Of a DNA stretch of 64,000 nt, positions 49,001 through 60,616 are shown piece after piece; position 1 is the first letter of the stretch; the number at the start of each line of letters is the position of its first letter. The DNA is from Caenorhabditis remanei (Eukaryota; Nematoda; Chromadorea; Rhabditida; Rhabditidae), in contig NW_026526091.1 of assembly GCF_010183535.1 (NCBI RefSeq), positions 1-64,000 on the forward strand, in the 5' to 3' direction. The notes under the pieces were generated by a model that saw nothing but the letters and a program-made list of their open reading frames with translations, was not told the origin of the DNA and did no database searches. The position numbers were made by a program, and so were the translations under genes.

Positions 49001-50346
49001 TAATCAGGATTAGTACATGTTTTAGTAGGAACGAACACGCTCTTTCATTTGCACATAGCCACAAAGCTGTACTGTTTTAAGAATAGGAAAAAATTGACCA
49101 GAATCACCAATTTTCGGCTGAAAATGAGGTTTTCTGTCGTTTTTGACTCTCATTGAGTTGTCTGAGTCATAGAATAACAGTTATAATCAGGATTAGTACA
49201 TGTTTTAGTAGGAACGAACACGCTCTTTCATTTGCACATAGCCACAAAGCTGTACTGTTTTAAGAATAGGAAAAAATTGACCAGAATCACCAACTTTCGG
49301 CTGAAAATGAGGTTTTCTGTCGTTTTTGACTCTCATTGAGTTGTCTGAGTCATAGAATAACAGTTATAATCAGGATTAGTACATGTTTTGATAGAAACAA
49401 ACACGCTCTTTCATTTGCACATAGCCACAAAGCTGTACTGTTTTAAGAATAGGAAAAAATTGACCAGAATCACCAATTTTCGGCTGAAAATGAGGTTTTC
49501 TGTCGTATTTGAATCTCATTGAGTTGTCTGAGTCATAGAATAACAGTTATAATTAGGATCAGTACATGTTTTGATAGAAACAAACACGCTCTTTCATTTG
49601 CACATAGCCACAAAGCTGTACTGTTTTAAGAATAGGAAAAAATTGACCAGAATCACCAATTTTCGGCTGAAAATGAGGTTTTCTGTCGTTTTTGACTCTC
49701 ATTGAGTTGTCTGAGTCATAGAATAACAGTTATAATTAGGATCAGTACATGTTTTGATAGAAACAAACACGCTCTTTCATTTGCACATAGCCACAAAGCT
49801 GTACTGTTTTAAGAATAGGAAAAAATTGACCAGAATCACCAATTTTCGGCTGAAAATGAGGTTTTCTGTCGTTTTTGACTCTCATTGAGTTGTCTGAGTC
49901 ATAGAATAACAGTTATAATCAGGATTAGTACATGTTTTAGTAGGAACGAACACGCTCTTTCATTTGCACATAGCCACAAAGCTGTACTGTTTTAAGAATA
50001 GGAAAAAATTGACCAGAATCACCAATTTTCGGCTGAAAATGAGGTTTTCTGTCGTTTTTGACTCTCATTGAGTTGTCTGAGTCATAGAATAACAGTTATA
50101 ATCAGGATTAGTACATGTTTTAGTAGGAACGAACACGCTCTTCCATTTGCACATAGCCACAAAGCTGTACTGTTTTAAGAATAGGAAAAAATTGACCAGA
50201 ATCACCAATTTTCGGCTGAAAATGAGGTTTTCTGTCGTTTTTGACTCTCATTGAGTTGTCTGAGTCATAGAATAACAGTTATAATTAGGATTAGTACATG
50301 TTTTGATAGAAACAAACACGCTCTTTCATTTGCACATAGCCACAAA
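43079..50346. repeat. 183-bp satellite array, 39.7 units
   Basis: The motif GGTTTTCTGTCG recurs from 43089 to 50226, a distance of 7137 = 39 x 183, so there is no net indel in the whole array. Each unit contains CTCATTGAGTTGTCTGAGTC, ACACGCTCTTTCATTTG and GGAAAAAATTGACCAG. Two sequence types exist: A (GAATCTC, ATTAGGATCAG, TTGATAGAAACAAAC) dominates 43.1-45.2 kb; B (GACTCTC, ATCAGGATTAG, TTAGTAGGAACGAAC) dominates after 45.3 kb, with A-B recombinants. The rare variants GTATTTGAAT (48041, 49505) and CTCTTCCATT (48678, 50142) each recur after exactly 1464 bp = 8 units. Ends cut at ...CACAAA then unique sequence. Confidence 0.97.
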
Positions 50347-50483
50347 AGTAGATTGGGATAAGAAAAATACGGTGACGTCGAGTCAGCTGCTGTACGCAAA
50401 TTTTGCGGGCGCGCGTCGACACACACTAAGGAGGCACCTGTCCCCCTGGAAGATAATTTTACGGCGGCCGACTATTACACCGA

Positions 50484-50556
50484 GGCCACCATTTTCTCGG
50501 CCAGCATTTTCTCGGCCAGCATTTTCTCGGCCAGCATTTTCTAGGTCACCATTTTT
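50484..50556 (+). repeat. 15-bp tandem repeat
   Basis: GGCCAGCATTTTCTC is repeated about four times plus a diverged end, between the satellite and the PIF1 gene. Confidence 0.8.
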
Positions 50557-50582
50557 GTATATTTGAAGGAATTTTCAAGAAA

Positions 50583-50621
50583 AAGAAGACTTTTTACACC
50601 ATAGTTAAAAAGTCTTCTTTA
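50583..50621. terminator. Perfect hairpin downstream of the PIF1 gene
   Basis: AAAGAAGACTTTTTA and its exact complement TAAAAAGTCTTCTTT flank a 9-nt loop. It lies ~145 nt past the PIF1 stop and could be a 3'-end element, a small repeat, or chance. Confidence 0.4.
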
Positions 50622-50764
50622 TTTTGAAAATTTCGTGAGCATAGTAATTTAATGAGTTTTATTGAAATAATGAGAGAGTATGTAGAATCGAGAGACGCAA
50701 TAGAAAAATGGTCGAAAAAGAAGAGGTAGAGAGGAAATATAAGTCGGGGAATATGATGAATGAT

Positions 50765-52376
50765 TCACAATGGAAGAGGTGATTTACCGATTGAGACCCT
50801 AAGACGTTTGTATTCTTCCAGAGCTTCTGGGTCGGCACAAATGGAATCAGCAGTGTCGAGATTCAGAATGTGAAGACCTTCACGATTGCGAACTCTACTG
50901 GCTCCCACATAGAAGAGAGCTGGAGGAAGTTGCTTGCCGGCAGCCAGGAAAACATCATCGAGTGTTTGACCTTGAGCCTTGTGGTAGGTGACAGCATACG
51001 CAGGTTGAATATTAAATGCTTCAGACCAAGATTCGCAGTCCGAGTTGCTAATGACGCATGTTTTTGTCGGTTGGAAGTTGACTGTTTCTTTTGTGGAGAT
51101 AAGTCTATAATAGTAAAATTAATAAATACAATGTGAAATGAATTCTTACGTCAAATCCAACGAGACGACGCGACCATCAATACTCTGGATATTACGGACA
51201 ATACAGAGCTCGCCGTTCACAAAACGTGTATCGACATTCTTATTGACGAGGACACGGCTACCATCAGCCACGAGAAACATTGGAAGGTGATCCACTTTAG
51301 ACATGACGTCATCTTCTTTACGCGTATAAGTTGATTGGGCAATTGTGAAGAGCTCTTTTCTATCAAACAAATTGAGTGTAATCTGAAAGAACTATATTCG
51401 ACACAGTCACCTAATTACAAATTCTCACCGTTCTGTTCAATTTTCCAATCATTTCGTTAGTGTGAGCCAAAATCATCATGGTTTTTTCCTCGTCAAATCG
51501 TTTTTGAAATTCAGAAACCACACCGACGACACAGTCACGAGAGCACAACTTTGCTTTTTCGTCCAAGAAAATGCGATCTTCTGGATATTGAATGCCTATT
51601 CTCCATCTCTTCAACATTTCGGCGAATTCAATGTCATGTTCCTGTCTCATTGCAATTTCCAGTTCTTCATAATCTACGAGATGTTTCCATAACGGTGCTG
51701 AAATAAAAAGATTGAGTTTTTACGAGAAAAATTTTAATTCTTACATTTGAAAACCCAATCCGGTGGTAAAGACTTGCCATTTCGATCTTTTTTGGTAGAA
51801 ACTGGTGGTATTTGTAGCAAATCCCCGAATAAAGCAACAGTACATCCACCAAAAGGGTGATCGTTTTGCATAACTTGTCTCATCCTTTTTTCAATTCTTC
51901 TCAAAAGCTTAGAGTCACACATTGATATCTCATCAATAATGAGCAGCAAAAGGTGCGGGTGAGGTGGAAGAGGAACGTCATCTTGAGCTTCCGAGAAGGG
52001 GTTTAGATTGAAAACACTGTGAATTGTTTTCCCATTTATATTCTTGCCAGCCATGGCGGTCGAACCACAAACAATCACGTGGGCAACTCCTATTTCATCT
52101 ACTAGTCGGTGGATAAGTACAGTTTTTCCAGTGCCTCCAGCCCCACTAACAAACAATACCATTGGCTTGGTCTAAAGTGAAATAATTGTCAAATGGATTA
52201 ATATAACAAATTACCTTGTTTTTCTTGTAGACATCATTCAATATTTTGTGGGAGATCCTCAGTTGATCAATATTCAAATCGAATAATTTTGAAACGGCAG
52301 TCATCGGAAATGCGAAGTGAGTAGAAGAGTCACAAATGAAACGCTCAGAGACCAACTGCTCGAAGCCACGCCCCAT
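50765..52376 (-). CDS. PIF1-family SF1 DNA helicase (probable Polinton cargo)
   Basis: Exons 52376-52215, 52171-51745, 51697-51429, 51382-51150, 51104-50765 join in phase (476 residues). All SF1B landmarks are present: Walker A SGAGGTGKT, motif II IIDEISMCD, motif III GDLLQIPPV, motif V YHKAQGQTLDD and motif VI YVGASR. The DEISM form is that of canonical PIF1, not the DEAPM of Helitron helicases. It would unwind DNA 5' to 3'. The start is the first clean ATG; an upstream ATG frame (52494) enters the same region in another frame, so an N-terminal exon may be missing. It is divergent from the 120-residue gene at 52684 and next to the Polinton polymerase, so it is probably carried by the element. 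Confidence 0.85.
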
Positions 52377-52683
52377 TTTCACCACACCTGAGGACACAAA
52401 TCATCTCATTCTTGATTTTTATTGCCTCAGCGGTTGGTGACCTCTCTCGAGCTCTGATTTTCTTCCAATTTTCTTTCATTTTTCCAATGACCATTTTACT
52501 ATTATTATTATTATTATTTTCAGTTTGAAAGCTGTTCAACATTTGCCTGAAGATTTGGGGCCTCGTACTGTATCAATTCCTACGTGTCCTGTTTGGTAAC
52601 TGTATTGAACTGCTCTCACGTCTCGCCCTGATCGTTCTCTCGTTCGTAGTTTTGCTACACTTTATTCTACATCCATTTGGACA

Positions 52684-53151
52684 ATGCTCCCCGACCCAGC
52701 ACCAGCGACTGTATTCCCAAGAGTGGCCGAGTTGAGGAAGGAGGATTACTCTCCAGTCGTCCCAGAAGGTTTGTATTTTGCAATTTTTATTTATTTTAAA
52801 TGTATCGTTTTCAGCTACCTACATCCCACCAGCTCCACTGGATCTTCGTCAAACACCAAGAAAGTCGCTCAAAAAGTCTAGTCTCAAGATGGAACAAGAA
52901 GCGGACGAGGCTGTGCTCCCAGTAAAAAAGAAGGGGTGTAACCCAAAACAATGTAAGAACATTTATTGTTTTAAAAAAGAAACGTCTTTAAAACATATGA
53001 TTTTCTTACAGCCACGCTCATTGGAAAGAACCTCGCCCACATCACCGCAGTTCGATTCTGTCCTGGAAGCCGTCAACACATTTCCATCGACGAAAATCGG
53101 CTTTTGGTGGTTCAACTATGTGAAAGCTGTAAGATCTGCACCTGCAAATAA
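52684..53151 (+). CDS. Small 120-residue protein, unknown function
   Basis: Three exons (52684-52768, 52815-52952, 53012-53151) with phase-consistent junctions. Pro-rich N-terminus (LPDPAPATVFPRVAEL), then a Lys-rich stretch (RKSLKKSSLKMEQEADEAV, KKKG), and a C-terminus ending CESCKICTCK, possibly a metal-binding tail. An AATAAA at 53248 ends the transcript. It is divergent from PIF1 (~300 nt between starts) and in the same direction as the DNA polymerase. No family recognised; position suggests a Polinton accessory gene. Confidence 0.65.
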
Positions 53152-53247
53152 TTTCTTTAATAACTTCGACTCGGAAGAACAATAAATTATACCCTCCATT
53201 CACCCCCTTCCGTCATATTTTGTCCCAACCCGTAATATTGTCGTCAA

Positions 53248-53253
53248 AATAAA
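53248..53253 (+). terminator. Polyadenylation signal
   Basis: AATAAA ~95 nt after the stop of the 120-residue gene and ~145 nt before the polymerase ATG. Confidence 0.55.
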
Positions 53254-53396
53254 GATAGCAACTGTTTCAACTGGCACCTAAAAAAGTAATTAATCATCAG
53301 GAAGTGGGCGGAGTTTGATTCAGATGCACACAATAATCGAGTGTATTGGTTCATTTAATATCTTTGTTCTGGTCATTTCGTGTGACCTTTGCAATT

Positions 53397-56300
53397 ATGT
53401 CTCAACTTTCATCGGAAGATTCTTTCAACCGCTTTCCAACTGGAGCCATACGTGTTCCCTACGATCTCCTCATGGAGAGAGTGAGAAACCCGAATGGTTA
53501 TGTTCCCTTCGCCCAAGTTCCTGCCCCCTCTACCCCTATTCCTGTCTCTGATTCTCTGACTCCCGCCTCTACTACTCCAACCGCTGCGCCTCAACCCGTA
53601 TCTCAAAAAACCTATGCTATGATCGCTTCAACTCCTGTTCAACATGTTTTCCCTTCCAACCGTCCTTCTAACGCTTCCACCCATGTTCCAATTCGCCCAC
53701 CTATTCACCTTGGTTTGGCTCCTATCCGCGCTGCTTCCTGTCCACCTGATCTTGCTCCATCTCGAAACTCCTATGATGATGACTTCCCAAAACTCCTGGC
53801 TCCTGTCATCCCCATAACTCCACTCAAAAAGACTCCAACGCTTGCCACCGAGAGTCCGCTTGTATTAGATGCATCGGAGATGGTGATTCTGAAAGAAATG
53901 ATTATTAAGTTCAAGAAGACTAAGAAGGTTAAGAAGGTTAAAAAGATCAAGAAGATCCAAAATACTGATGAAGATGCTGGACACAAGAAGACGAAAAAAG
54001 TCAAGAAAATGAGGAGAAGCAAAGAGGATGGTGATGTACCCAAGCCCTCAAGAAAAACTAAAAAGTTAGTAGCCAAGAACAAGAGAATCTTGAAGAGACA
54101 CGGCGAGTTATCTTTTGATGTGTCTTCTTCCCCGAAAAAACAACATGTCCAAATTCCTATGCCTCATGGTCAATGTAAGTTACACTTTTTTTTAAATCTA
54201 ATCAGTTTCAATTTTTTTTCAGTTGGTGGTGGTGCTCCACAATTTGTCCAAAAGTTGCACTTTCCTACACAAGAAGAAAAGGATTTCCTAGCCAAGAATG
54301 TGGAATTTTCGAACAACGTCACACTCAAGCGGGAAAACTCTGTCTATATGGCTTTGAAACCATTGAGGATAAAGTTCAAAAACTTGGAAACCGTTGGATC
54401 CGATGCACTACATCTACATGTTGCCAATCTTCTGGACATATTTGTGAGAATGAGAATCCAAGAAGCTGGCGGTGATCTCAAGAAAACCCGGTATTGGCTT
54501 CAGTGAGTTTTCTAAATAGACAATTTTAGTATAGCTAGTTTTTTTCCAGATTGACCCATCAAGGATACAAAGAAAGTAATGGTTTCTTTGTCACCCACAA
54601 GACGTATGCTGCTGCCGATGGAGGGGTCATCATGAATAAAATTGCTGATCAAATGCAGTCTAACAAGAGTCTGACTTTGGACGAGAGTTTTAGCGTCGTC
54701 ATGAATGTTTTCAAAGAAAAAGACCGGAGGTTACCTGGTAAAGGTTCAAGGAACCCTGAGAAGATTAAAAATACTATACTAGTAAGTCTTTTTATGTCAC
54801 TTATAGAAAAAAACATTAATTTTTTTCAGAAAATGAATTTTGGTGCTAAACAAAATCGTGTTCTTGGAGATTCGCACTGTTTGCCTAAAGCACTTGCTCT
54901 GGGAAAGCTCGAATGTGACAAAAAACTTGCTGTGGACGACGAGGAGAAAAAGAAATTGTCGAAAAAATTTAGAAATTTAATTTGTCACAGAGTAAGTATT
55001 TTACATTGAATGATGAAAAACTTTTGATTATTCAGGTATCCCTCCCGAGAACACCGTGAGAATAAACAGTTGGAATTGGCCCGAAAGATGTTGAGTGATG
55101 CGCAAATGGACCCAAATCAAAAAGAGCATGGCTTTGACGATTTAGTGAAGCTAGCGACTCATTTACCAGACTATCAAATTATTCTGTGGGGTATAGAAGG
55201 TCGTCAAACCGTTGCGTCGGAGCTGGAACATTTCAACCCCGAAGGTTTAAAGTTTATTGGCCTTTTCTATCAAAATAGACACTATGAATTCGTCAGTCAC
55301 ACGGTAGGACCGAAAGCCTCAAGGTAGACAATTTTAAAAATATAAAAACTAATAAATAACTCACTTTTCCAGGTTTTGTTTCAAATGCAGCAAATTTGAC
55401 GATGCCAATCATTGGAAAAAATGTGATGCACGATGCAGAAGATGTGGTACTTTTGATTGTGCTCCAGGAAACGCCAAAATCCATTGCAATGACTGCAATA
55501 TCAATTTCAAAAGTCAAAAATGCTTTGAGGCCCATCTAACCCCCACTAGCGTGAATGCTCTACCATACTGCCAAAAATATTTCTAGTAAGTGAAGCTATC
55601 TGCTTAAAAAGTCTAATTTTCTATTTCTAGTTGCAAAAAATGTTCATTGATTGACCGAACGGACAAGTATCGCGGTGCTCCTCATGTATGTGGCGCAAAA
55701 TCTTTTTGTCAAACATGCCTAGAGAAAACCGGTGTTGGCCATGAATGCTCCTTCAAAGTGCCGACAGAAGAGGAGAAAAACAAGAAACGTGAGGCCCAAA
55801 AGTTCTCCAAGTACATTGTGTACGATGTCGAGACGGTTACAGTGGAATCAGGAGAATATGGAGGTAACTTGTGCAAATTATTTCTTTAAAAAAACAATTC
55901 TTACTTTCAGGATATGTGGAGAGAGGTCCTAAGCACCAACCGAACTTGATATGTTGCCAAATGTTTTGCACTGAGTGCTATGGAGGTGACTGTACTACCT
56001 GCAAAAAGCCATGGGATTATAGAGATGAAGATCCAGAAGAACGAATGAGAATAGAGAACGATGAAGAGAAAGAAGATGAAGATAACGACAACGATGATGA
56101 CAATGAGTACTACGATTTCAATGCTATATTCGAAGTGGAAGAGCGCAGTACCCCACTCACTCGCTTTGCCAAATTCCTTCTAGATGACCCTATAGCTAAT
56201 GGCGCATATGTCTTTGCTCATAACGGTGAACGGTTAGTTTTTTCATTTTGTTTGCCTATCTAAACCTTTTTTTACAGCTATGACCATGTTATGCTTCTGG

Positions 56301-58956
56301 CCGAACTCGACAGACTGGCGGGGTCTGAGGCCGAAGAACCAAAAGTGATACTGAATGGGATGACCATCATAAGCGCCAACTTCAAATTCAAGAAACAGAA
56401 ATTGTTCTTCAGAGACTCTCTTCAGTATTTACAAATGCCCCTAGCCAAAATGCCAGGAGCTTTCGGTATTGAAGGTGAAGTGAAAGGATTCTTTCCGCAT
56501 CTCTTCAATCACCCGGACAACTATGCAAAGGACTTGCCAACTTTACCCGACAAAAAATTCTATAGTCCAGAGTTTATGAGCCCAGGAAAAGTCGTGGAAT
56601 TCGAAGAATGGTATGAGAAGAGTTATCATGACGGTTTCAAACTTCAAGACGAACTTCTCAAATATTGTCAATCTGATGTAAGGATTCTCGCTCGGACATT
56701 GGTTTCATTCATAAAAGTGAGTTTATTTGATCAAAACTAGAACTATTTGCCAAAAACTAAAAAATAAATCGTTACTAATTGTGCCTTAACTTTCAGATGT
56801 GCCTGGACATTTTCAATGGATGGAACCCTATTGTGAATGGTTGCACACTCGCTTCCTACGTTATGTTCGTGATGACTCACGAATACATCAAGCAAGGAGA
56901 TGTGGGTTACGTACCAGAAAATGGTTTTGTAGGAAAAGGAAACAATTCAATGCTAGCCTTGAAGTATCTACAATGGTTGGAGAAGAATGATCCATCACTC
57001 AAATTGAAGTATCAGCTAAAAGGCGGCGAGCACCAAATTCAAGCAAATGGACATAATTACTATGTGGATGGCTACAACAAAGACACCGATGAGGTTTTTG
57101 AGGTTTGTTAAACTATTATTCTAGAAGACAAAATAAAATTTCAGGTTCATGGATGTCTTTGGCATGGCTGTGAGAAATGTTTTCCAAAACGTGAAAAGAT
57201 AAACCCTATGTGTGGAGGTTTAAGTGCACAGGAATTATATGATCGAACCATACAAAGAGAAGAAGATATCAAGGGTGTCGTGAAGAAACTGAACGTTGTC
57301 TGGGAATGTGAAATTTACGAAATGATGGAGAAGAACAAGACGATGAAAAAGTTCTTTGAATTGGTGAGTCATAATTCCTAGAGACTTCAAAATAATAATT
57401 TTTACAGAACAAGTACACACGACATCTCCTACCTAGAGAAGCTCTCTATGGTGGTCGAACACAAGCTTTTCGGTCAATCACAAAGGCATTTGAAGATACT
57501 ATACTAAACTATTTCGATTATGTTAGTATGTATCCATACTTAAATGCCGGAGGGACAGCTTATCCTAGAGGGAACCCAAAAGTAATCACCGACACAGAGC
57601 AGCTTCCAAAACCGGGCGGTTTGCTGAAACTACGAGGACTCATATTTTGTGACGTTTTACCAATACAAGATGCATCGATTGGATACTTGCCACAGAGAAT
57701 TTGCAAGAAATTGATGTTTACGCTATGTAGAACATGCGCGGAAAGTCAAAATATCTCTGGAACTTGTACTCATACTCGGGTGTCGCAACGCTATCTGACC
57801 GGTGTTTGGACAACCGAAGAACTAAACAACGCCATCTCCAAAGGATATAAGGTACTCAAGTATCACGAAATCTGGTACTGGCCTGATGAGGCCTGGGTGA
57901 AAGGCGGGTTCTTCGCCGATTATATCAAGCCTCTATTGAAATTGAAACATGAGAGTAGCGGATGGCCGAAAGAAAATATGTCCGATGCAGAAAAAGAGGC
58001 ATACATTGGAAGGATATTCGAAAATGACGGTGTTTTGTTGGATGCTTCAAACATTAAGAAGAATACTGCATTAAGGAGTCTTTGTAAGATTTTCCTCAAC
58101 TCTGCTTGGGGCAAATTCGGTCAAAACCCTATGAAGTCGGAAGTAAGGCTTATTCTAAAAGAGGATGTAGTCACATTGACTAACTTTTTCAATGATGCGA
58201 GGTTTGAACCAGTTTCAATGATTCCGTTCGGAAGGCACAAATTGTGGATTTCGAGGAAACCTAAGAAAGAGACGCTCAGACCTGCTCCATTCACAAACTT
58301 GGCTATCGCAGCTATCACGACTTCTGCAGCTAGGCTCCGTCTCACTGAAGCTATGGAAAAAGTGGGCGTTGAGAATATGATCTACTGTGGTAAGCCTTTT
58401 ACTAAAACTTTCTAATGCTAACACGTTTTTTTCAGACACTGATTCCCTAATCTTCAAGCAAAAGAAAGGAGAAGATCCACTAAAAGACCTGAAAGGAGAG
58501 CAGTTGGGCTCACTGGTTAGCGAAATTCCCGAAGGAAGCGAACTTGTAGAGGTCATAACTATGGCTCCTAAAGTATATGCCCTCAAAATCAAGAAAGCTG
58601 ATGGCACTTTCACCTACTGTGTGAAAGCCAAAGGAATGACACTTAACAGTGGAAATTCAAAGAAGATTACATTCGACACTATGAAAAAGAGTGTAAGTTA
58701 TATCTAAAATACCTACAAAAACTATTTTATTTTATTTCAGATGAAGGAATTCATAGAATTTGGCGTAACCGATGCACTAGAGGGAAATATGCTGACATTC
58801 AAGAGAGGAGAACACGCTCTAGATGGCTTGTGGACATGCCTGGTGAAGAAGAGACTCAGCCCACGAATGGATAAAGGGCACTACGTAGAGGGAGTTGTGG
58901 CTCCATTCGGTCAACTACAAAGCAATGTGGATCTAATTGATGATTATCCGTTCTAA
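53397..58956 (+). CDS. Protein-primed family B DNA polymerase of a Maverick/Polinton
   Basis: Fourteen exons: 53397-54174, 54223-54502, 54550-54781, 54830-54991, 55036-55323, 55373-55585, 55631-55863, 55911-56232, 56278-56716, 56797-57102, 57145-57363, 57408-58389, 58436-58692, 58741-58956. A disordered, then Lys-rich N-terminus precedes a region with SHCLPKALALG and Cys-rich fingers (CFKCSKF...CRRCGTFDC). Exonuclease: YDVET, AHNGERYDH, KYCQSDVRIL. Polymerase: DYVSMYPYLN (A), NSAWGKFGQNP (B), DTDSLIF (C). All catalytic acidic residues are present. It would replicate the element from a protein primer. Total exon length is one base too many: exon 4 ends in phase 0 but exon 5 makes sense only after dropping one base. 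The gene is convergent with the integrase. Confidence 0.92.
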
Positions 58957-59503
58957 TTTAAACTATTTTATTGTAATTTACTCTATTTTTTCTAATTTAC
59001 TCTATTTTTTCTAACACGGGTCTTTTTAATAAATGTAAACAACTAAAAAAAGTCTTAAAAACCCCAAAACCCAAAATAACAACAGCAAAAAGCTCCGGAC
59101 TTCGAATCGTCACGGTGAGTGATGATGAGAAGGGCGGTATGAAAAGGCGGCTCTTACTCCACCTCCCTTGTTGCGAGGTGTCGTTTTCGCGGGGGTCGGT
59201 GTGTGTGTCTTTAAAGTAGGGGTGTGTCATTGTGTGCGCGGCGACCGCGTGCGACGACCGCGCGCGGCGGGTCTTTGTGTGCGCGGCGACCACATGCGGC
59301 GGGGCCTTTGTGTGGGGACCACATGTTGTGAGGGTCAACGGAAATCTGACTCTGATTTATTAATAAGAAAATCGAAAAGTATATGCAAAGTTTCAAACAC
59401 AATTCAAACACAATTCATGCACAATTCAAACACAATTCAAACACAATCAGCACAATCTTTGCACAATCTTTGCACAATTCAAACACAATCTTTACATGAA
59501 AAA
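58957..59503. repeat. Spacer between convergent polymerase and integrase, with tandem repeats
   Basis: An AATAAA near 59027 ends the polymerase transcript. 59225-59330 is GC-rich with repeats of GTGTGCGCGGCGACC; 59395-59485 has several copies of CACAATTCAAA. No gene supported. Confidence 0.6.
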
Positions 59504-60577
59504 TTATACAGAAATCATTGAATCAGAATTGATCCAGCTAGCAAAAGAAATTGGATACCCTTCCCATTTGACAAGACTCTGTTTTTTTCCTTTGTGTGTC
59601 CTAGTGTCCAACACTTTCTCAATCCTATAGACAGCACTTGGATCGTATGTGCACTTGGTCAGTTCTCGAGTATAGAAAACTCCTTCAATTTCTTCACCAT
59701 TTGTATCAACTAAATTGTAAACTACGGGCTTCCCTCTAATCACTTTGCTAACTACATAGACTTCGGTGGTCCATCCTTGTTCATATCCTTTGTCAAAAGT
59801 TCCTCGCTTGGCCGAAATTCGGACATGGTCTCCAACATTGAACTTGATGCGGCCTGTCACTGATCTATCGGGTAGAGGTATTATGAAATCTCCATTTTTC
59901 ACATCTACAGGCTTCTTGCCTATTCCTCGATTCACAGAATTGTTGATGCCTTTCACTACTTTTTGTAGCACATTAATGTATTTGTAGTCATATTTTTGAG
60001 TCATATACTTGGCCAGTCGTGTTTTCAATGTCCGATTCGCCCTTTCAACTACTGCGCACTTCAAATCACTTTTCGGGGAAATGTGGGTGACACCATTTTC
60101 TTTGAAAAGCTTAGACACTTCCATATTGTAAAATTCTTTACCCTCATCAGAGTACACACTCATTGGAGATGTCCCCATCTCTTGGAAGACTTGAGAAAGA
60201 GCTTCAGCCACCTCTTTGCCACTCTTTGACTTGAGAGTCTTCACAAAAAGACGTCTAGAGTAAATGTCAATGATGGTGAGAAGAAACGTGACGTTATCAT
60301 TGCTCTCCTTGTATTTTGACATGTCTGCCAAATCAATTTGCAAATCTGTGAATAGTCCAGCAGCATTAGTCTTCAATCGAGGGAAACGTTTTTGGGTTGG
60401 TCTGTGAAGGGTGAAGGACTCCACATCTTCCAACACCTTTTCGACTTCATCATATTTCAGGGACTTGAAACGAGGCTTTAGATAGTTGTGAATATTTGCA
60501 ACAGAAGTGAAAGCACATGGGTGTTTTGGGTTTGTCCACGCATCTTTGATAGCAGCTATAGCCCTGGAAGAAACCAT
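59504..60577 (-). CDS. Polinton DDE integrase with C-terminal chromodomain
   Basis: 357 codons from ATG 60577. The catalytic core has D in LFTDLQIDLAD, D in SVYSDEGKEF and E in AVVERANRTLK with ~35 residues between the last two, as in retroviral integrases. An SH3-like segment (GDHVRISAKRGTFDKGY) and a chromodomain (YRIEKVLDTRT...SLVKWEGYP, FASWINSD) follow, as in Polinton integrases; the chromodomain may steer insertion to methylated chromatin. The N-terminal zinc-finger region is short. A splice from 60604 to 60564 would extend the frame upstream over the end of the neighbouring basic ORF, so the true start is open. TATAAAAG lies 39 nt upstream of the ATG. Confidence 0.92.
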   Translation of the reverse strand: MVSSRAIAAIKDAWTNPKHPCAFTSVANIHNYLKPRFKSLKYDEVEKVLEDVESFTLHRPTQKRFPRLKTNAAGLFTDLQIDLADMSKYKESNDNVTFLLTIIDIYSRRLFVKTLKSKSGKEVAEALSQVFQEMGTSPMSVYSDEGKEFYNMEVSKLFKENGVTHISPKSDLKCAVVERANRTLKTRLAKYMTQKYDYKYINVLQKVVKGINNSVNRGIGKKPVDVKNGDFIIPLPDRSVTGRIKFNVGDHVRISAKRGTFDKGYEQGWTTEVYVVSKVIRGKPVVYNLVDTNGEEIEGVFYTRELTKCTYDPSAVYRIEKVLDTRTHKGKKQSLVKWEGYPISFASWINSDSMISV

Positions 60578-60608
60578 TTGAATGAAGAAAAATCATAGTA
60601 AATACCTA

Positions 60609-60616
60609 CTTTTATA
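60609..60616 (-). promoter_or_regulatory. TATA-like motif before the integrase
   Basis: TATAAAAG begins 39 nt upstream of the integrase ATG and overlaps the TAA stop of the basic ORF. The same spacing and overlap occur at 63355-63364. May be a core promoter; it also lies beside a possible splice donor. Confidence 0.4.

Noticed and set aside
43079..50346. CRISPR array
   Set aside because: Units are contiguous 183-bp copies with no unique spacers, in a eukaryotic genome; it is a satellite.
50765..52376. Helitron Rep-helicase
   Set aside because: Motif II is DEISM as in canonical PIF1, and no Rep/HUH domain or Helitron termini are present.
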